A stretch of DNA of 64,000 nt from Streptomyces sp. DG2A-72 (GTDB taxonomy: Bacteria; Actinomycetota; Actinomycetes; Streptomycetales; Streptomycetaceae), in contig NZ_JASTLC010000001.1 of assembly GCF_030499575.1 (NCBI RefSeq), forward strand, positions 7,588,001 through 7,652,000, given 5' to 3'. Position numbers and translations under genes: made by a program. Below the pieces are notes generated by a model. The model was not told where the DNA came from. It made no database searches and worked only from the letters and a program-made list of their open reading frames with translations. Position 1 is the first letter of the stretch. The number at the start of each line of letters is the position of its first letter. Positions 53,597 through 63,971 of the stretch are shown in pieces.

Positions 53597-54318
53597 GCGG
53601 CCCGGCCTTCCGACTCGGTGACCGGGGGCAGATGCACCGTGGTCACGCGCCGGCCGTCCAGGAGGGAGACCGTGCGGTCCGCGACCGCCGCCGTTTCCGC
53701 GTCGTGCGTCGCCAGGATCACGGTGATGCCGTGCGAGCGGGCCGCCGTGGTGAGCGTGCGCAGGACGTGGCCGCGGTCGGCGCGGTGCAGGGGGGCCGTC
53801 GGTTCGTCCGCGAACAGGACCGTGGGAGTCGGGGCCAGGGCCCTGGCGATCGAGACGCGCTGGCGTTCCGCCTGGACCATCTCGTGCGGCCGCTTACGGG
53901 CACGGTCGCCGACGTCCAGGCGCTCCAGCCACTCCATCGCGGCCACCTTGGCGCGACGGCGACTGGTGCCGCGGAGCATCAGCGGCAGGGCGGCGTTCTC
54001 CCAGGCGTTGAGTTCGGGGACGAGCAGCGGGGCCGGGTCGACCCAGGCGAAGCGGTCGCGGCGCAGCCGTTCACGGGCGAGCGGGCCCATGGTGTGCACC
54101 GGCAGGCTGTTGAACCAGACCTCGCCGCGCAACGGTCGTACCAAACCGGACAGACATCTCAGCAACGTCGTCTTGCCGCTGCCGCGCGGGCCGCTCACCG
54201 CGACGATCTCGCCCTCCTGGACGTGGAGGGAGACGCCGCCGAGCGCGGGTGAGCCGTCGTCGTGCTGGAAGTGCAGGGCGCGTGCCCAGAGAACGTCGTT
54301 GTCCGGCGGGGCCACCAT
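53578..54318 (-). CDS. ABC transporter ATP-binding protein with degenerate motifs
   Basis: 246 residues. Walker A GPRGSGKT (43-50) and Walker B VLFADEPT with the catalytic Glu are normal, and the switch His (ATHDAE) is present. The Q-loop Gln is Asp (WVDPAPLL in place of VFQ...). The LSGGQ signature is MVQAE (146-150), although the following RQRVSIARAL is intact. It is coupled to the permease gene downstream. These changes suggest slow or one-sided ATP hydrolysis. Confidence 0.85.
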   Translation of the reverse strand: MVAPPDNDVLWARALHFQHDDGSPALGGVSLHVQEGEIVAVSGPRGSGKTTLLRCLSGLVRPLRGEVWFNSLPVHTMGPLARERLRRDRFAWVDPAPLLVPELNAWENAALPLMLRGTSRRRAKVAAMEWLERLDVGDRARKRPHEMVQAERQRVSIARALAPTPTVLFADEPTAPLHRADRGHVLRTLTTAARSHGITVILATHDAETAAVADRTVSLLDGRRVTTVHLPPVTESEGRAACSLSV

Positions 54319-54440
54319 GGGCGTACACCTCGTTCAGATCCGTAATTCCCGGTGCCGATCCCCCAGGCGGGGGAACGAAGGCAGGGCCGGCCAGCTACAA
54401 GGCACGCTAGGGATTTGGGGCAGCAACGCCGGACAGCACG

Positions 54441-54485
54441 CGGCCCGGGTGCACCCTTCTCACTCGCATGGGTGCACCCGGGCCG
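54441..54485. terminator. 16-bp perfect hairpin
   Basis: CGGCCCGGGTGCACCC (54441-54456) and GGGTGCACCCGGGCCG (54470-54485) with a 13-nt loop. It lies about 65 bp downstream of the aldehyde dehydrogenase gene on the minus strand and upstream of the ABC operon. Confidence 0.8.
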
Positions 54486-54494
54486 GACAAGCGC

Positions 54495-54534
54495 CGGGGG
54501 CGTGGGGACTGCGCGACCAGCCCCCACGCCCCCG
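54495..54534. terminator. Second hairpin, repeat-like
   Basis: CGGGGGCGTGGGG (54495-54507) pairs with CCCCACGCCCCCG (54522-54534). The loop CTGCGCGACCAG and surroundings resemble a common Streptomyces intergenic repeat I recall. It directly follows the aldehyde dehydrogenase stop and likely terminates it. Confidence 0.8.
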
Positions 54535-54549
54535 CAGCCGAACAACGGC

Positions 54550-55989
54550 CTACGCGTCCAAGGACGTCATCACATGCTTGATCCGCGTGTAGTCGTCGAA
54601 CCCGTACGCCGAAAGATCCTTGCCGTACCCCGACTTCTTGAACCCACCGTGCGGCATCTCCGCAACCAGCGGAATATGCGTGTTGATCCACACGCACCCG
54701 AAGTCCAGCGCCTTCGACATCCGCATCGCACGCGCATGATCCTTCGTCCATACAGAGGACGCGAGCGCGTACTCGACCCCGTTCGCCCACTCGACCGCCT
54801 GGTTCTCGTCGGCGAAGGACTGAACGGTGATGACCGGCCCGAAGACCTCCTTCTGGATGATCTCGTCGTCCTGCTTGACGCCGGAAACGACGGTCGGCGC
54901 GAAGAAGTACCCCTTGTCGCCGACCCGCTTGCCCCCGGCCTCCACGCGCGCGTGCGCCGGCAGACGCTCGATGAACCCACTCACCTGCTTCAGCTGGTTC
55001 GGGTTGTTGAGCGGCCCGAACAGCACGTCCTCATCGTCCGGCTGCCCCGTCTTCGTATCGGCCGCGGCCTTCGCCAGCGCCGCGACGAACTCGTCGTGGA
55101 TCGCCTCGTGGACGAGGACGCGGCAGGCCGCCGTACAGTCCTGCCCGGCGTTGAAGAAGCCCGCGACGGAGATGTCCTCGACGGCCTTGGCGATGTCGGT
55201 GTCCTCGAAGACGACGACCGGCGCCTTGCCGCCCAGCTCCAGGTGGACCCGCTTGACGTCCTTGGACGCGGACTCGGCGACCTGCATGCCGGCGCGCACG
55301 GAACCGGTGATGGAGGCCATCGCCGGGACGGGGTGCTCGACCATCATCCGCCCGGTCTCACGGTCGCCGCAGATGACGTTGAAGACCCCCTTGGGCACGA
55401 TCGAGCCGATGATCTCGGCGATCAGGACCGTCGAGGCCGGGGTCGTGTCGGACGGCTTCAGGACGACCGTGTTACCCGCGGCCAGCGCCGGCGCGAACTT
55501 CCATACGGCCATCATCATCGGGTAGTTCCACGGCGCGACCTGCGCGCAGACGCCGACCGGCTCGCGCCGGACGATCGAGGTCAGCCCCTCCATGTACTCA
55601 CCGGCGGAACGGCCCTCCAGCATCCGCGCCGCGCCGGCGAAGAACCGGATCTGGTCGACCATCGGCGGGATCTCCTCGGACCGGGTGAGCCCGATCGGCT
55701 TGCCGGTGTTCTCCACCTCGGCCGCGATCAGTTCCTCCGCCCGCTCCTCGAACGCGTCCGCGATCTTCAGGAGGGCCTTCTGCCGCTCGGCCGGGGTGGT
55801 GTCGCGCCAGGCCGGGAAGGCCGCGGCGGCGGCCGCCATCGCGGCGTCGACGTCCGCCTGCCCGGACAGCGGCGCGGTCGCGTACGCCTCGCCCGCCGCG
55901 GGGTTGACCACCTCGGTGGTCCGTCCGTCGGCGGCGTCCCGGAACTCACCGTCGATGTAATTGCGCAGACGACGCAGCTCGGTGCTCAC
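54550..55989 (-). CDS. Aminobutyraldehyde/aminoaldehyde dehydrogenase family protein
   Basis: 479 residues of the NAD(P)-dependent aldehyde dehydrogenase family. It shows the catalytic Cys285 in GFFNAGQDCTA, the general base Glu251 in LELGGKAP, and PWNYPMMMAVWK. FGPVITVQSF and HGGFKKSGYGKDLS near the end are also typical. Similarity is best to gamma-aminobutyraldehyde dehydrogenases by recall. It is divergent from an Lrp gene and omega-aminotransferase gene, so it probably oxidises the aldehyde that the aminotransferase makes from putrescine or similar amines. GTG 55989 starts it. Confidence 0.9.
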   Translation of the reverse strand: MSTELRRLRNYIDGEFRDAADGRTTEVVNPAAGEAYATAPLSGQADVDAAMAAAAAAFPAWRDTTPAERQKALLKIADAFEERAEELIAAEVENTGKPIGLTRSEEIPPMVDQIRFFAGAARMLEGRSAGEYMEGLTSIVRREPVGVCAQVAPWNYPMMMAVWKFAPALAAGNTVVLKPSDTTPASTVLIAEIIGSIVPKGVFNVICGDRETGRMMVEHPVPAMASITGSVRAGMQVAESASKDVKRVHLELGGKAPVVVFEDTDIAKAVEDISVAGFFNAGQDCTAACRVLVHEAIHDEFVAALAKAAADTKTGQPDDEDVLFGPLNNPNQLKQVSGFIERLPAHARVEAGGKRVGDKGYFFAPTVVSGVKQDDEIIQKEVFGPVITVQSFADENQAVEWANGVEYALASSVWTKDHARAMRMSKALDFGCVWINTHIPLVAEMPHGGFKKSGYGKDLSAYGFDDYTRIKHVMTSLDA

Positions 55990-56157
55990 TGCCGGCCTCC
56001 TGTCAGGTCGAACTGTCCATTGACTGAGACACCCACCCTAGTCCCGCGTTCCACGTTTTCAACAGCCCGGATCGCGCCGTTTCTGCGAAATCCGCAAGTC
56101 CAGGCTGCATAAACAACGAATTTCATCGCCTCGGCCTTGCGGAACTGTCGAGACGTC

Positions 56158-56655
56158 GTGCACAGTGAAGTCGTGGCCAGTCGAAGCGCAGATCAGCGGA
56201 ACGGCAATCCCCAGCTGGATGCCGTCTCCCTCGCCATCATCGAACAGCTCCAGGAGGACGGCCGCCGGCCGTACGCCGCGATCGGCAAGGCCGTCGGCCT
56301 CTCCGAGGCGGCCGTGCGTCAGCGCGTCCAGAAGCTGCTCGACCAGGGCGTGATGCAGATCGTCGCCGTCACGGACCCGCTCACCGTGGGCTTCCGCCGG
56401 CAGGCGATGGTCGGCATCCATGTCGAGGGCGACGTGGAGTCCGTGGCCGACGCGCTGACCGCCATGTCCGAATGCGAGTACGTGGTGATGACCGCAGGCT
56501 CCTTCGACCTGATGGTGGAGATCGTCTGCGAGGACGACGACCACCTCCTGGAGGTCATCAACCGACGCATCCGGGCCATCCCCGGAGTGCGCTCGACCGA
56601 GAGCTTCGTCTATCTGAAGCTCAAGAAGCAGACCTATATGTGGGGAACCCGATAA
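56158..56655 (+). CDS. Lrp/AsnC family regulator
   Basis: 165 residues. The helix-turn-helix (VSLAIIEQLQEDGRRPYAAI, GLSEAAVRQRVQKL) is followed by a RAM domain (VNVEG-like VGIHVEGDVESVADAL; SFDLMVEIVCEDD). GTG 56158 is chosen; GTG 56173 is possible. It is 19 bp before the aminotransferase and divergent from the dehydrogenase. A weak TGCG-AAATC-CGCA site at 56084-56096 in the 168-bp shared region could be an operator. It probably controls both genes in response to an amino acid or amine. Confidence 0.9.
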   Translation: MHSEVVASRSADQRNGNPQLDAVSLAIIEQLQEDGRRPYAAIGKAVGLSEAAVRQRVQKLLDQGVMQIVAVTDPLTVGFRRQAMVGIHVEGDVESVADALTAMSECEYVVMTAGSFDLMVEIVCEDDDHLLEVINRRIRAIPGVRSTESFVYLKLKKQTYMWGTR

Positions 56656-56679
56656 CCGTGAGGACCCGATAACCGTGAG
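56647..56679 (+). repeat. 17-bp tandem duplication at the lrp/aminotransferase junction
   Basis: ACCCGATAACCGTGAG occurs at 56647-56662 and again at 56664-56679. The first copy contains the lrp stop codon, the second the start GTG (56675) of the aminotransferase. GAGGA of the first copy serves as the RBS of the second. Confidence 0.9.
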
Positions 56680-58039
56680 CACCAAGGACCTCAGCCAGAC
56701 CGCGTACGACCACTTGTGGATGCACTTCACCCGCATGTCCTCGTACGAGAAGTCCCCCGTCCCCACGATCGTCCGGGGCGAGGGCACCTACATCTACGAC
56801 GACAAGGGCAAGCGGTACCTCGACGGTCTCGCCGGTCTGTTCGTGGTCCAGGCGGGCCACGGCCGCGTGGAGCTGGCGGAGACCGCCTTCAAGCAGGCCC
56901 AGGAGCTGGCGTTCTTCCCGGTGTGGTCCTACGCCCACCCGAAGGCCGTCGAGCTGGCCGAGCGCCTCGCGCACCACGCCCCTGGTGACCTGAACAAGGT
57001 CTTCTTCACCACCGGCGGCGGCGAGGCGGTGGAGACCGCCTGGAAGCTGGCCAAGCAGTACTTCAAGCTGGTCGGCAAGCCCACCAAGCACAAGGTGATC
57101 TCCCGCGCGGTCGCGTACCACGGCACCCCGCAGGGCGCCCTGTCCATCACGGGTCTGCCGGCCCTGAAGGCCCCCTTCGAGCCGCTGGTCCCGGGCGCGC
57201 ACAAGGTCCCGAACACGAACATCTACCGGGCTCCCTTGTTCGGTGACGACCCGGAGGCCTTCGGCCGCTGGGCCGCCGACCAGATCGAGCAGCAGATCCT
57301 CTTCGAGGGCCCGGAGACGGTCGCGGCCGTCTTCCTGGAGCCGGTGCAGAACGCGGGCGGCTGCTTCCCGCCCCCGCCCGGCTACTTCCAGCGCGTGCGC
57401 GAGATCTGCGACCAGTACGACGTACTGCTGGTCTCGGACGAGGTCATCTGCGCCTTCGGCCGCCTCGGCACGATGTTCGCCTGCGACAAGTTCGACTACG
57501 TCCCGGACATGATCACCTGCGCCAAGGGCATGACCTCGGGCTACTCCCCGATCGGCGCCTGCGTCATCTCCGACCGGCTGGCCGAGCCGTTCTACAAGGG
57601 CGACAACACCTTCCTGCACGGCTACACCTTCGGCGGCCACCCGGTGTCGGCCGCGGTCGGCCTCGCCAACCTCGACCTCTTCGAGCGCGAGGGCCTCAAC
57701 CAGCACGTCCTCGACAACGAGGGCGCGTTCCGGTCGACCCTGGAGAAGCTGCACGACCTGCCGATCGTCGGCGACGTCCGCGGCAACGGCTTCTTCTACG
57801 GCATCGAACTGGTCAAGGACAAAGCCACCAAGGAGTCCTTCAACGACGAGGAGACCGAGCGCGTCCTGTACGGCTTCCTCTCCAAGGCGCTCTACGACAA
57901 CGGCCTGTACTGCCGTGCCGACGACCGAGGCGACCCGGTCGTCCAGCTCGCCCCGCCGCTGATCTCCAACCAGGAGACGTTCGACGAGATCGAGCAGATC
58001 CTGCGCGCGACGCTGACGGAGGCGTGGACGAAGCTGTAA
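56675..58039 (+). CDS. Class III (omega-amino acid/putrescine) aminotransferase
   Basis: 454 residues, PLP-dependent. It has GQGVYIY-like GEGTYIYDDKGKRYLDGLAG, FFTTGGGEAVETAWKLAK (phosphate binding), VLLVSDEVICAFGRLG with Asp255, and ITCAKGMTSGYSPIGA with the PLP lysine Lys284. It belongs with omega-amino acid:pyruvate and putrescine aminotransferases. With the divergent aldehyde dehydrogenase and Lrp regulator it forms an amine degradation module. Confidence 0.92.
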   Translation: MSTKDLSQTAYDHLWMHFTRMSSYEKSPVPTIVRGEGTYIYDDKGKRYLDGLAGLFVVQAGHGRVELAETAFKQAQELAFFPVWSYAHPKAVELAERLAHHAPGDLNKVFFTTGGGEAVETAWKLAKQYFKLVGKPTKHKVISRAVAYHGTPQGALSITGLPALKAPFEPLVPGAHKVPNTNIYRAPLFGDDPEAFGRWAADQIEQQILFEGPETVAAVFLEPVQNAGGCFPPPPGYFQRVREICDQYDVLLVSDEVICAFGRLGTMFACDKFDYVPDMITCAKGMTSGYSPIGACVISDRLAEPFYKGDNTFLHGYTFGGHPVSAAVGLANLDLFEREGLNQHVLDNEGAFRSTLEKLHDLPIVGDVRGNGFFYGIELVKDKATKESFNDEETERVLYGFLSKALYDNGLYCRADDRGDPVVQLAPPLISNQETFDEIEQILRATLTEAWTKL

Positions 58040-58136
58040 CCGTTCCCACACGGATCGCGTCCGGTGGAACGCGATCGCGGGGTTGTAGGCGTGGGCGTCA
58101 TCCTGCGTTCTTGATGAAATTTGGTGTGCAGATGCG

Positions 58137-58166
58137 TTGACCCTTGTTCGAAGTCTCTTCTACTTT
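58137..58166 (+). promoter_or_regulatory. Candidate promoter of the GH5 gene
   Basis: TTGACC (58137-58142) and TACTTT (58161-58166) with an 18-bp spacer, about 70 bp before the GTG start. Confidence 0.55.
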
Positions 58167-58234
58167 GCGGGAGCCACAGAGCCGCTGACCTGCTTGCAGG
58201 GTTTCGCGGACGTAACTGCCCAGAAAGGGACGTC

Positions 58235-59275
58235 GTGTCAAGAAAGAACCGTCGCGGGACAGCTTGCCTGGGGGCATTGCTGGCCGGCGCCACGGCATTC
58301 GGCGGGGCCCTCGCCTCCCCCGCGTCCGCCGCTCCCGCAGCCGCCTCCACCCACGCTTCCCCGCCGCCCGTCAGCGACTTCCGCGGCGTCAACTGGGCCG
58401 ACCCGCGCGACAATTACGCAGACGACGCGGTCGTGCCCTCGGGCCTGTCCACTTCCGACAGTTACTCCACGACCTACGCCAAGTCCAGGGCGATCATCGG
58501 CGGGTTCGCCGGGCTCGGCGCCAACACGGTCCGCCTTCCGGTCAATCCCACCTCCGTCAACGGCCCCTTCTGGAAGTCGTACCGAGGCGCGATCGACGCC
58601 GCCACCGCCAAGGGCTTCAAGGTCATCCTGGGCTACTGGGAGGCCGACAACGCCAAGGACGGCAAGATCGACGACCAGGCCTCCTGGGACCGGATGTGGG
58701 CTCGGATCACCTCCGCCTACGCGCGCAACTCCAAGGTGTACTTCGAGCCGATGAACGAGCCGTTCGGCTACACCGCCCAGGAGTGGACCGACATCGCAGC
58801 GAAGTGGGTGACCACCCACCGCGATGTGCCCCGCGACCGGATGCTGATCGGCGGGTACAAATACAGCGAGGACGTCAAGCCGGTGTGCGCCGACCCGCGC
58901 CTCGACGGCACCCGCATCGCCCTGCACAACTACGGCTTCTGGCACACCGACTGGACCAGCGTCGACCAGTGGAAAGCGGACTTCAAGGAGCGCATCGGAG
59001 AGTGCGCCTCGCGCACCATCCTCGACGAGTTCGGCGCCTCCATGACGACCGGCCTCGACTACAACGGCCCGGTCAACGGCTCCAACGAGGTCGCCTACAT
59101 CCAGGCAGCGACCGACACCATCCGGGAGCTGGGCCTGGGCTCGGTCTACTGGCCCGGTCTGCGCAACGGTGACACCTACTCCCTCACCACCCTCCAGGGC
59201 ACGGGCACCAAGCTCAGCCTGAAGGTGAACAACCAGAGCGGTCTCGACCGGCTGCACTGGGCCTGGAGGAAGTGA
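58235..59275 (+). CDS. Secreted glycoside hydrolase family 5-like enzyme
   Basis: 346 residues. Signal peptide (1-33, ending PASAA), then a GH5-type barrel. It has the acid/base Glu175 in YFEPMNEPFGY and the nucleophile Glu265 in RTILDEFGAS; LGANTVRLPVNP, IALHNYGFWHTDW and LGSVYWPGLRNGD lie between and after. No carbohydrate-binding module. The substrate may be a beta-glucan, mannan or similar. GTG 58235 has AAAGGGA seven bases upstream. Confidence 0.9.
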   Translation: MSRKNRRGTACLGALLAGATAFGGALASPASAAPAAASTHASPPPVSDFRGVNWADPRDNYADDAVVPSGLSTSDSYSTTYAKSRAIIGGFAGLGANTVRLPVNPTSVNGPFWKSYRGAIDAATAKGFKVILGYWEADNAKDGKIDDQASWDRMWARITSAYARNSKVYFEPMNEPFGYTAQEWTDIAAKWVTTHRDVPRDRMLIGGYKYSEDVKPVCADPRLDGTRIALHNYGFWHTDWTSVDQWKADFKERIGECASRTILDEFGASMTTGLDYNGPVNGSNEVAYIQAATDTIRELGLGSVYWPGLRNGDTYSLTTLQGTGTKLSLKVNNQSGLDRLHWAWRK

Positions 59276-59299
59276 CAGCGGTGCGATAGCCGTGGTGCG

Positions 59300-59917
59300 T
59301 CCCTTCCGGGTTCGGTGCCTCAGGGCAACCGACTCCGGAAGGGTGGTGCCCGCGCTGCGGTATGCCGTCAGCCTTGTGGCGACCTGCGTCGGCGTGAGGA
59401 CCTGATCCTTGACGTGGAGGACGTAGCACCAGGTCGTGCCGGCCGGCGTAGCTCTGGCGGCTCTCGGTGTGCTGGTTGACCGCCACCCACGGGTCGGCTT
59501 GGTAGGTCTCCCAGGACGTCGTGTAGAGGATGTTCGACGGCTCGCCCCAGCCGCCGTTGGGCAGGTACTCGAAGTCGTACTCGGCGTAGTCGTCCGCCAT
59601 CGGTGCCGTGAGGTCGTTGATGGTGAAGCTCGGTGCTTCCCGCGGTGCCGGCGGTCGAAGTCTCCAGGTTCATGAGGGAGTTGCCGCCCGCGCTGGAGAA
59701 GGTGACGTTCTCGGGTGCCCGGGTGGCGCCGGGCACGCCGGGGCCGCCGGAGTTGGAGCGCACGCTCCAGCCGTGCGCCGAGATCTTCGGGTCGCTGTGG
59801 CTGCTGTAGTTGAAGTCGTCGAACAGCGTGGCACCGTCGGCTCGTTGCCCGCGGGAGCCGTGCCCCACAGGGTGGCGCCGGCCAGCGCCACAGTCCGGCG
59901 CCGTGCGCCGTGATCAC
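59300..59917 (-). pseudogene. Decayed GH16-like secreted hydrolase
   Basis: Coding pieces are spread over three frames of the minus strand. They are RRRTVALAGATLWGTAPAG (signal peptide), GATLFDDFNYSSHSDPKIS and GWSVRSNSGGPGVPGATRAP in one frame, MADDYAEYDFEYLPNGGWGE and VNQHTESRQSYAGRHDLV in another, and YVLHVKDQVLTPTQVATRL in the third. These match, in order, parts of a GH16/concanavalin-like hydrolase I know from Streptomyces. Central and C-terminal blocks are missing at the frame changes. At least two deletions and one further frameshift are needed. It should not make an active enzyme. Confidence 0.8.
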
Positions 59918-59956
59918 GGCAACGCCTTGAAAGGGCGGGGGGTTCCAGCCGAGCGC

Positions 59957-60502
59957 TCAGCCGTGATCCGGCAGCCCGGCGACCTCCTCCAGCGCGTGCG
60001 TCAGCCACCCCGTCCAGAAGTTCTCCAGGTCGATGCCCGCCCGCAGCACCAGATGCCGCAGCCGGTCCTCGGGGCTGTCCTTGCCGGGCGGGAAATCGCG
60101 CTGCTCGATCTCCTCGTACTCGGTCAACTGCCGCCGGTGCAGCTCCAGATGGCGGCGCAGATCGGCCTCAAGACCCTCCGTGCCGACCACGGCCGCCGCG
60201 CGCAGCCGCAGCAGCAGGGCGTCCCGGTGCGGCTTGGGGTCCTGGGCGGTGGCCGTCCAGCGGGCCAGTTCGGCGCGGCCGGCGGGCAGCACCTCGTAGC
60301 TCTTCTTCTGTCCACGGGCCGGCTGTGCGGCGGGCAGGGCCCGGATGGAGCCCTCGGCCTCGAGTTTCCCCAGCTCGCGATAGATCTGCTGATGCGTCGC
60401 CGACCAGAAGTAACCGATCGACCGGTCGAACCGCCGGGTCAGCTCCAGCCCCGAGGACGGCTTCTCCAGCAGGGCGGTCAGAATCGCGTGCGGCAGGGAC
60501 AT
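59957..60502 (-). CDS. PadR-family regulator
   Basis: 181 residues. The PadR winged helix (ILTALLEKPSSGLELTRRFD, FWSATHQQIYRELGKLEAEG) is followed by a C-terminal dimerisation region (LRRHLELHRRQLTEYEEIE), the Vir-type. ATG 60502 has AGGA nine bases upstream; GTG 60508 is the alternative. It lies beside the fadH gene and a repeat A copy and may control the former. Confidence 0.88.
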   Translation of the reverse strand: MSLPHAILTALLEKPSSGLELTRRFDRSIGYFWSATHQQIYRELGKLEAEGSIRALPAAQPARGQKKSYEVLPAGRAELARWTATAQDPKPHRDALLLRLRAAAVVGTEGLEADLRRHLELHRRQLTEYEEIEQRDFPPGKDSPEDRLRHLVLRAGIDLENFWTGWLTHALEEVAGLPDHG

Positions 60503-60530
60503 GGGCACATCCTAGGGACGGTGCAGCAGC

Positions 60531-60611
60531 GCCCTTAAGGGGCGCGGGGCTGCATCGATGTGCGGCTCCGCCGCGTGGGCGCGACCAGCCACAACGGACC
60601 CGCGGACAGAA
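60531..60611 (+). repeat. Dispersed repeat family A, copy 3
   Basis: GCCCTTAAGGGGCGCGGGGC followed by TGCATCGATGTGCGGCTCCG, then CCGCGTGGGCGCGACCAGCC and ACAACGGACCCGCGGACAG. It lies in the 148-bp gap between padR and fadH and is colinear with the smc copy. The last 12 bases differ. Confidence 0.88.
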
Positions 60612-60613
60612 GC

Positions 60614-60650
60614 CCGGCGTCCCAGCGGAGCTACCGGCGTCCCAGCGGAG

Positions 60651-60653
<3 letters not shown>
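60614..60653. repeat. 20-bp perfect tandem duplication across the fadH stop
   Basis: CCGGCGTCCCAGCGGAGCTA occurs at 60614-60633 and 60634-60653 without any difference. The second copy contains the stop codon of the leftward fadH gene (60651-60653). It is a recent duplication at the end of a repeat A element. Confidence 0.93.
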
Positions 60654-62711
<2,058 letters not shown>

Positions 62712-62738
62712 CAAGTGGTACCGGACACGTACCCAGGG

Positions 62739-63869
62739 CTACTTGAGTGCCGCCAGGACGATCCGCTGTGCGACCGGGTTCATCGCATAGTCCTTGGCGT
62801 TCGTGTCGCTGATCGAATACACCAGCGTGCGGCTCAGATCGCGGCTGGCGGCGAGCGCCGAGCTGTAGCCGTACCGGGCGCCCGACTTGGCCCAGAAGAC
62901 CCGGTCCTCGTTCTCGAAACGCTGCAGTCCGGCGCTGTAGGTGGCGCCCTCGATGTCCGGCACCGTGAACATCTCCCTCAGCTGCGGCCCGGGCACGATC
63001 CGCCCCCGGAAGAGGGTGGTCAGCAGCCGCTCCAGGTCGGCGGTCGTGGAGATCATGTCGCCCACCGCCCAGCTGCTCGCCTGGTTCCACTCCGTGACGT
63101 CGACGAGTCGGCTCGTCCCGTCCGGGCCGACGAGCTCCTGGTAGCCGCGGTTGTGCGGGCCGTGGATGCGGGGATCGGTGCCGGGGAAACCGGTGTGCCG
63201 CATCCCCGCGGGGCGCAGCACACGCCGCGTGGCCTCGGTGTCGTACGACTGCCCGGTCACCTTCTCGATGAGCATGCCGAGCACCGTGTAGTTGATGTCC
63301 AGGTAGTGCTGCCGCGTTCCGGGCGCGAACTCCGGTCCCTTCGCCGCCGCCGATGCCACGAGCTGCTGCGGAGTCAGTGTGTCGAAGCGGTGTGCGTACG
63401 GATCGGCGAAGCCGTCGCCGGGCTGGATCCCGCTGGTGTGGTTCAGCAGCTGTCGTACGGTGATCGACTTGAAGCGCTTGTCCAGCAGGCCGGGGAGGTA
63501 GTGCTGCACCGGCCGGTTCAGGTCGGCTTTCCCCTCCGCCACCAGTTGAAGTACGACGGCTGCTGTCACCACCTTCGTCGTCGAACCGGCCCGGAAGCGG
63601 GCGTCAGGGTCCGCCGCCCTGCCGCTCTTCAGGTCATGCACGCCCGCGCTGCCGCGCCAGCTGCCGTCCGTGCCGCCGACCCGGACCAGCGCCGCGGTTG
63701 TCTCCGCGGCCACGTCCGGAAGCCCGGCGATCGCAGCGGACAGCGCCTTCGCGTCCGGGCCCGCCGTGGCGCGGGCGGAGGCCGGCGGGGGCGCGGCCAA
63801 GGCGGGCGCCGCCAGGGGGCCGGCGGTGAGCGCGACGGCGACACAGGCGGCGAGGACAGAGGTGCGCAT
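62739..63869 (-). CDS. Secreted serine hydrolase (beta-lactamase/D-Ala-D-Ala carboxypeptidase-like)
   Basis: 376 residues. Signal peptide (1-26, ending PALAA), then a class C beta-lactamase/DD-peptidase fold. The nucleophile Ser96 lies in GSTTK (SxxK), Tyr189 in the second motif (HYLDINY, where YxN is Tyr-Leu-Asp) and KSG near residue 330 (AKSGARYGYSS). NHTSGIQPGDG and WAVGDMISTTADL are usual. It may trim peptidoglycan or hydrolyse esters. Preceded by a 130-bp gap to the window end. Confidence 0.87.
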   Translation of the reverse strand: MRTSVLAACVAVALTAGPLAAPALAAPPPASARATAGPDAKALSAAIAGLPDVAAETTAALVRVGGTDGSWRGSAGVHDLKSGRAADPDARFRAGSTTKVVTAAVVLQLVAEGKADLNRPVQHYLPGLLDKRFKSITVRQLLNHTSGIQPGDGFADPYAHRFDTLTPQQLVASAAAKGPEFAPGTRQHYLDINYTVLGMLIEKVTGQSYDTEATRRVLRPAGMRHTGFPGTDPRIHGPHNRGYQELVGPDGTSRLVDVTEWNQASSWAVGDMISTTADLERLLTTLFRGRIVPGPQLREMFTVPDIEGATYSAGLQRFENEDRVFWAKSGARYGYSSALAASRDLSRTLVYSISDTNAKDYAMNPVAQRIVLAALK

Positions 63870-63971
63870 GGGCTGCTCCTGGGGGAGGCGGGGTGTTTGT
63901 GATGATCCTCTGCGCGTACGACGGTGCCCGAATCGTCGCCGGGGAGGGCACCCACCCTGGTGGAACCCCGA

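Noticed and set aside
58238..59917. 559-codon leftward frame opposite the GH5 gene
   Set aside because: Only its first ~220 codons include real GH16-like pieces; the rest is antisense to GH5.
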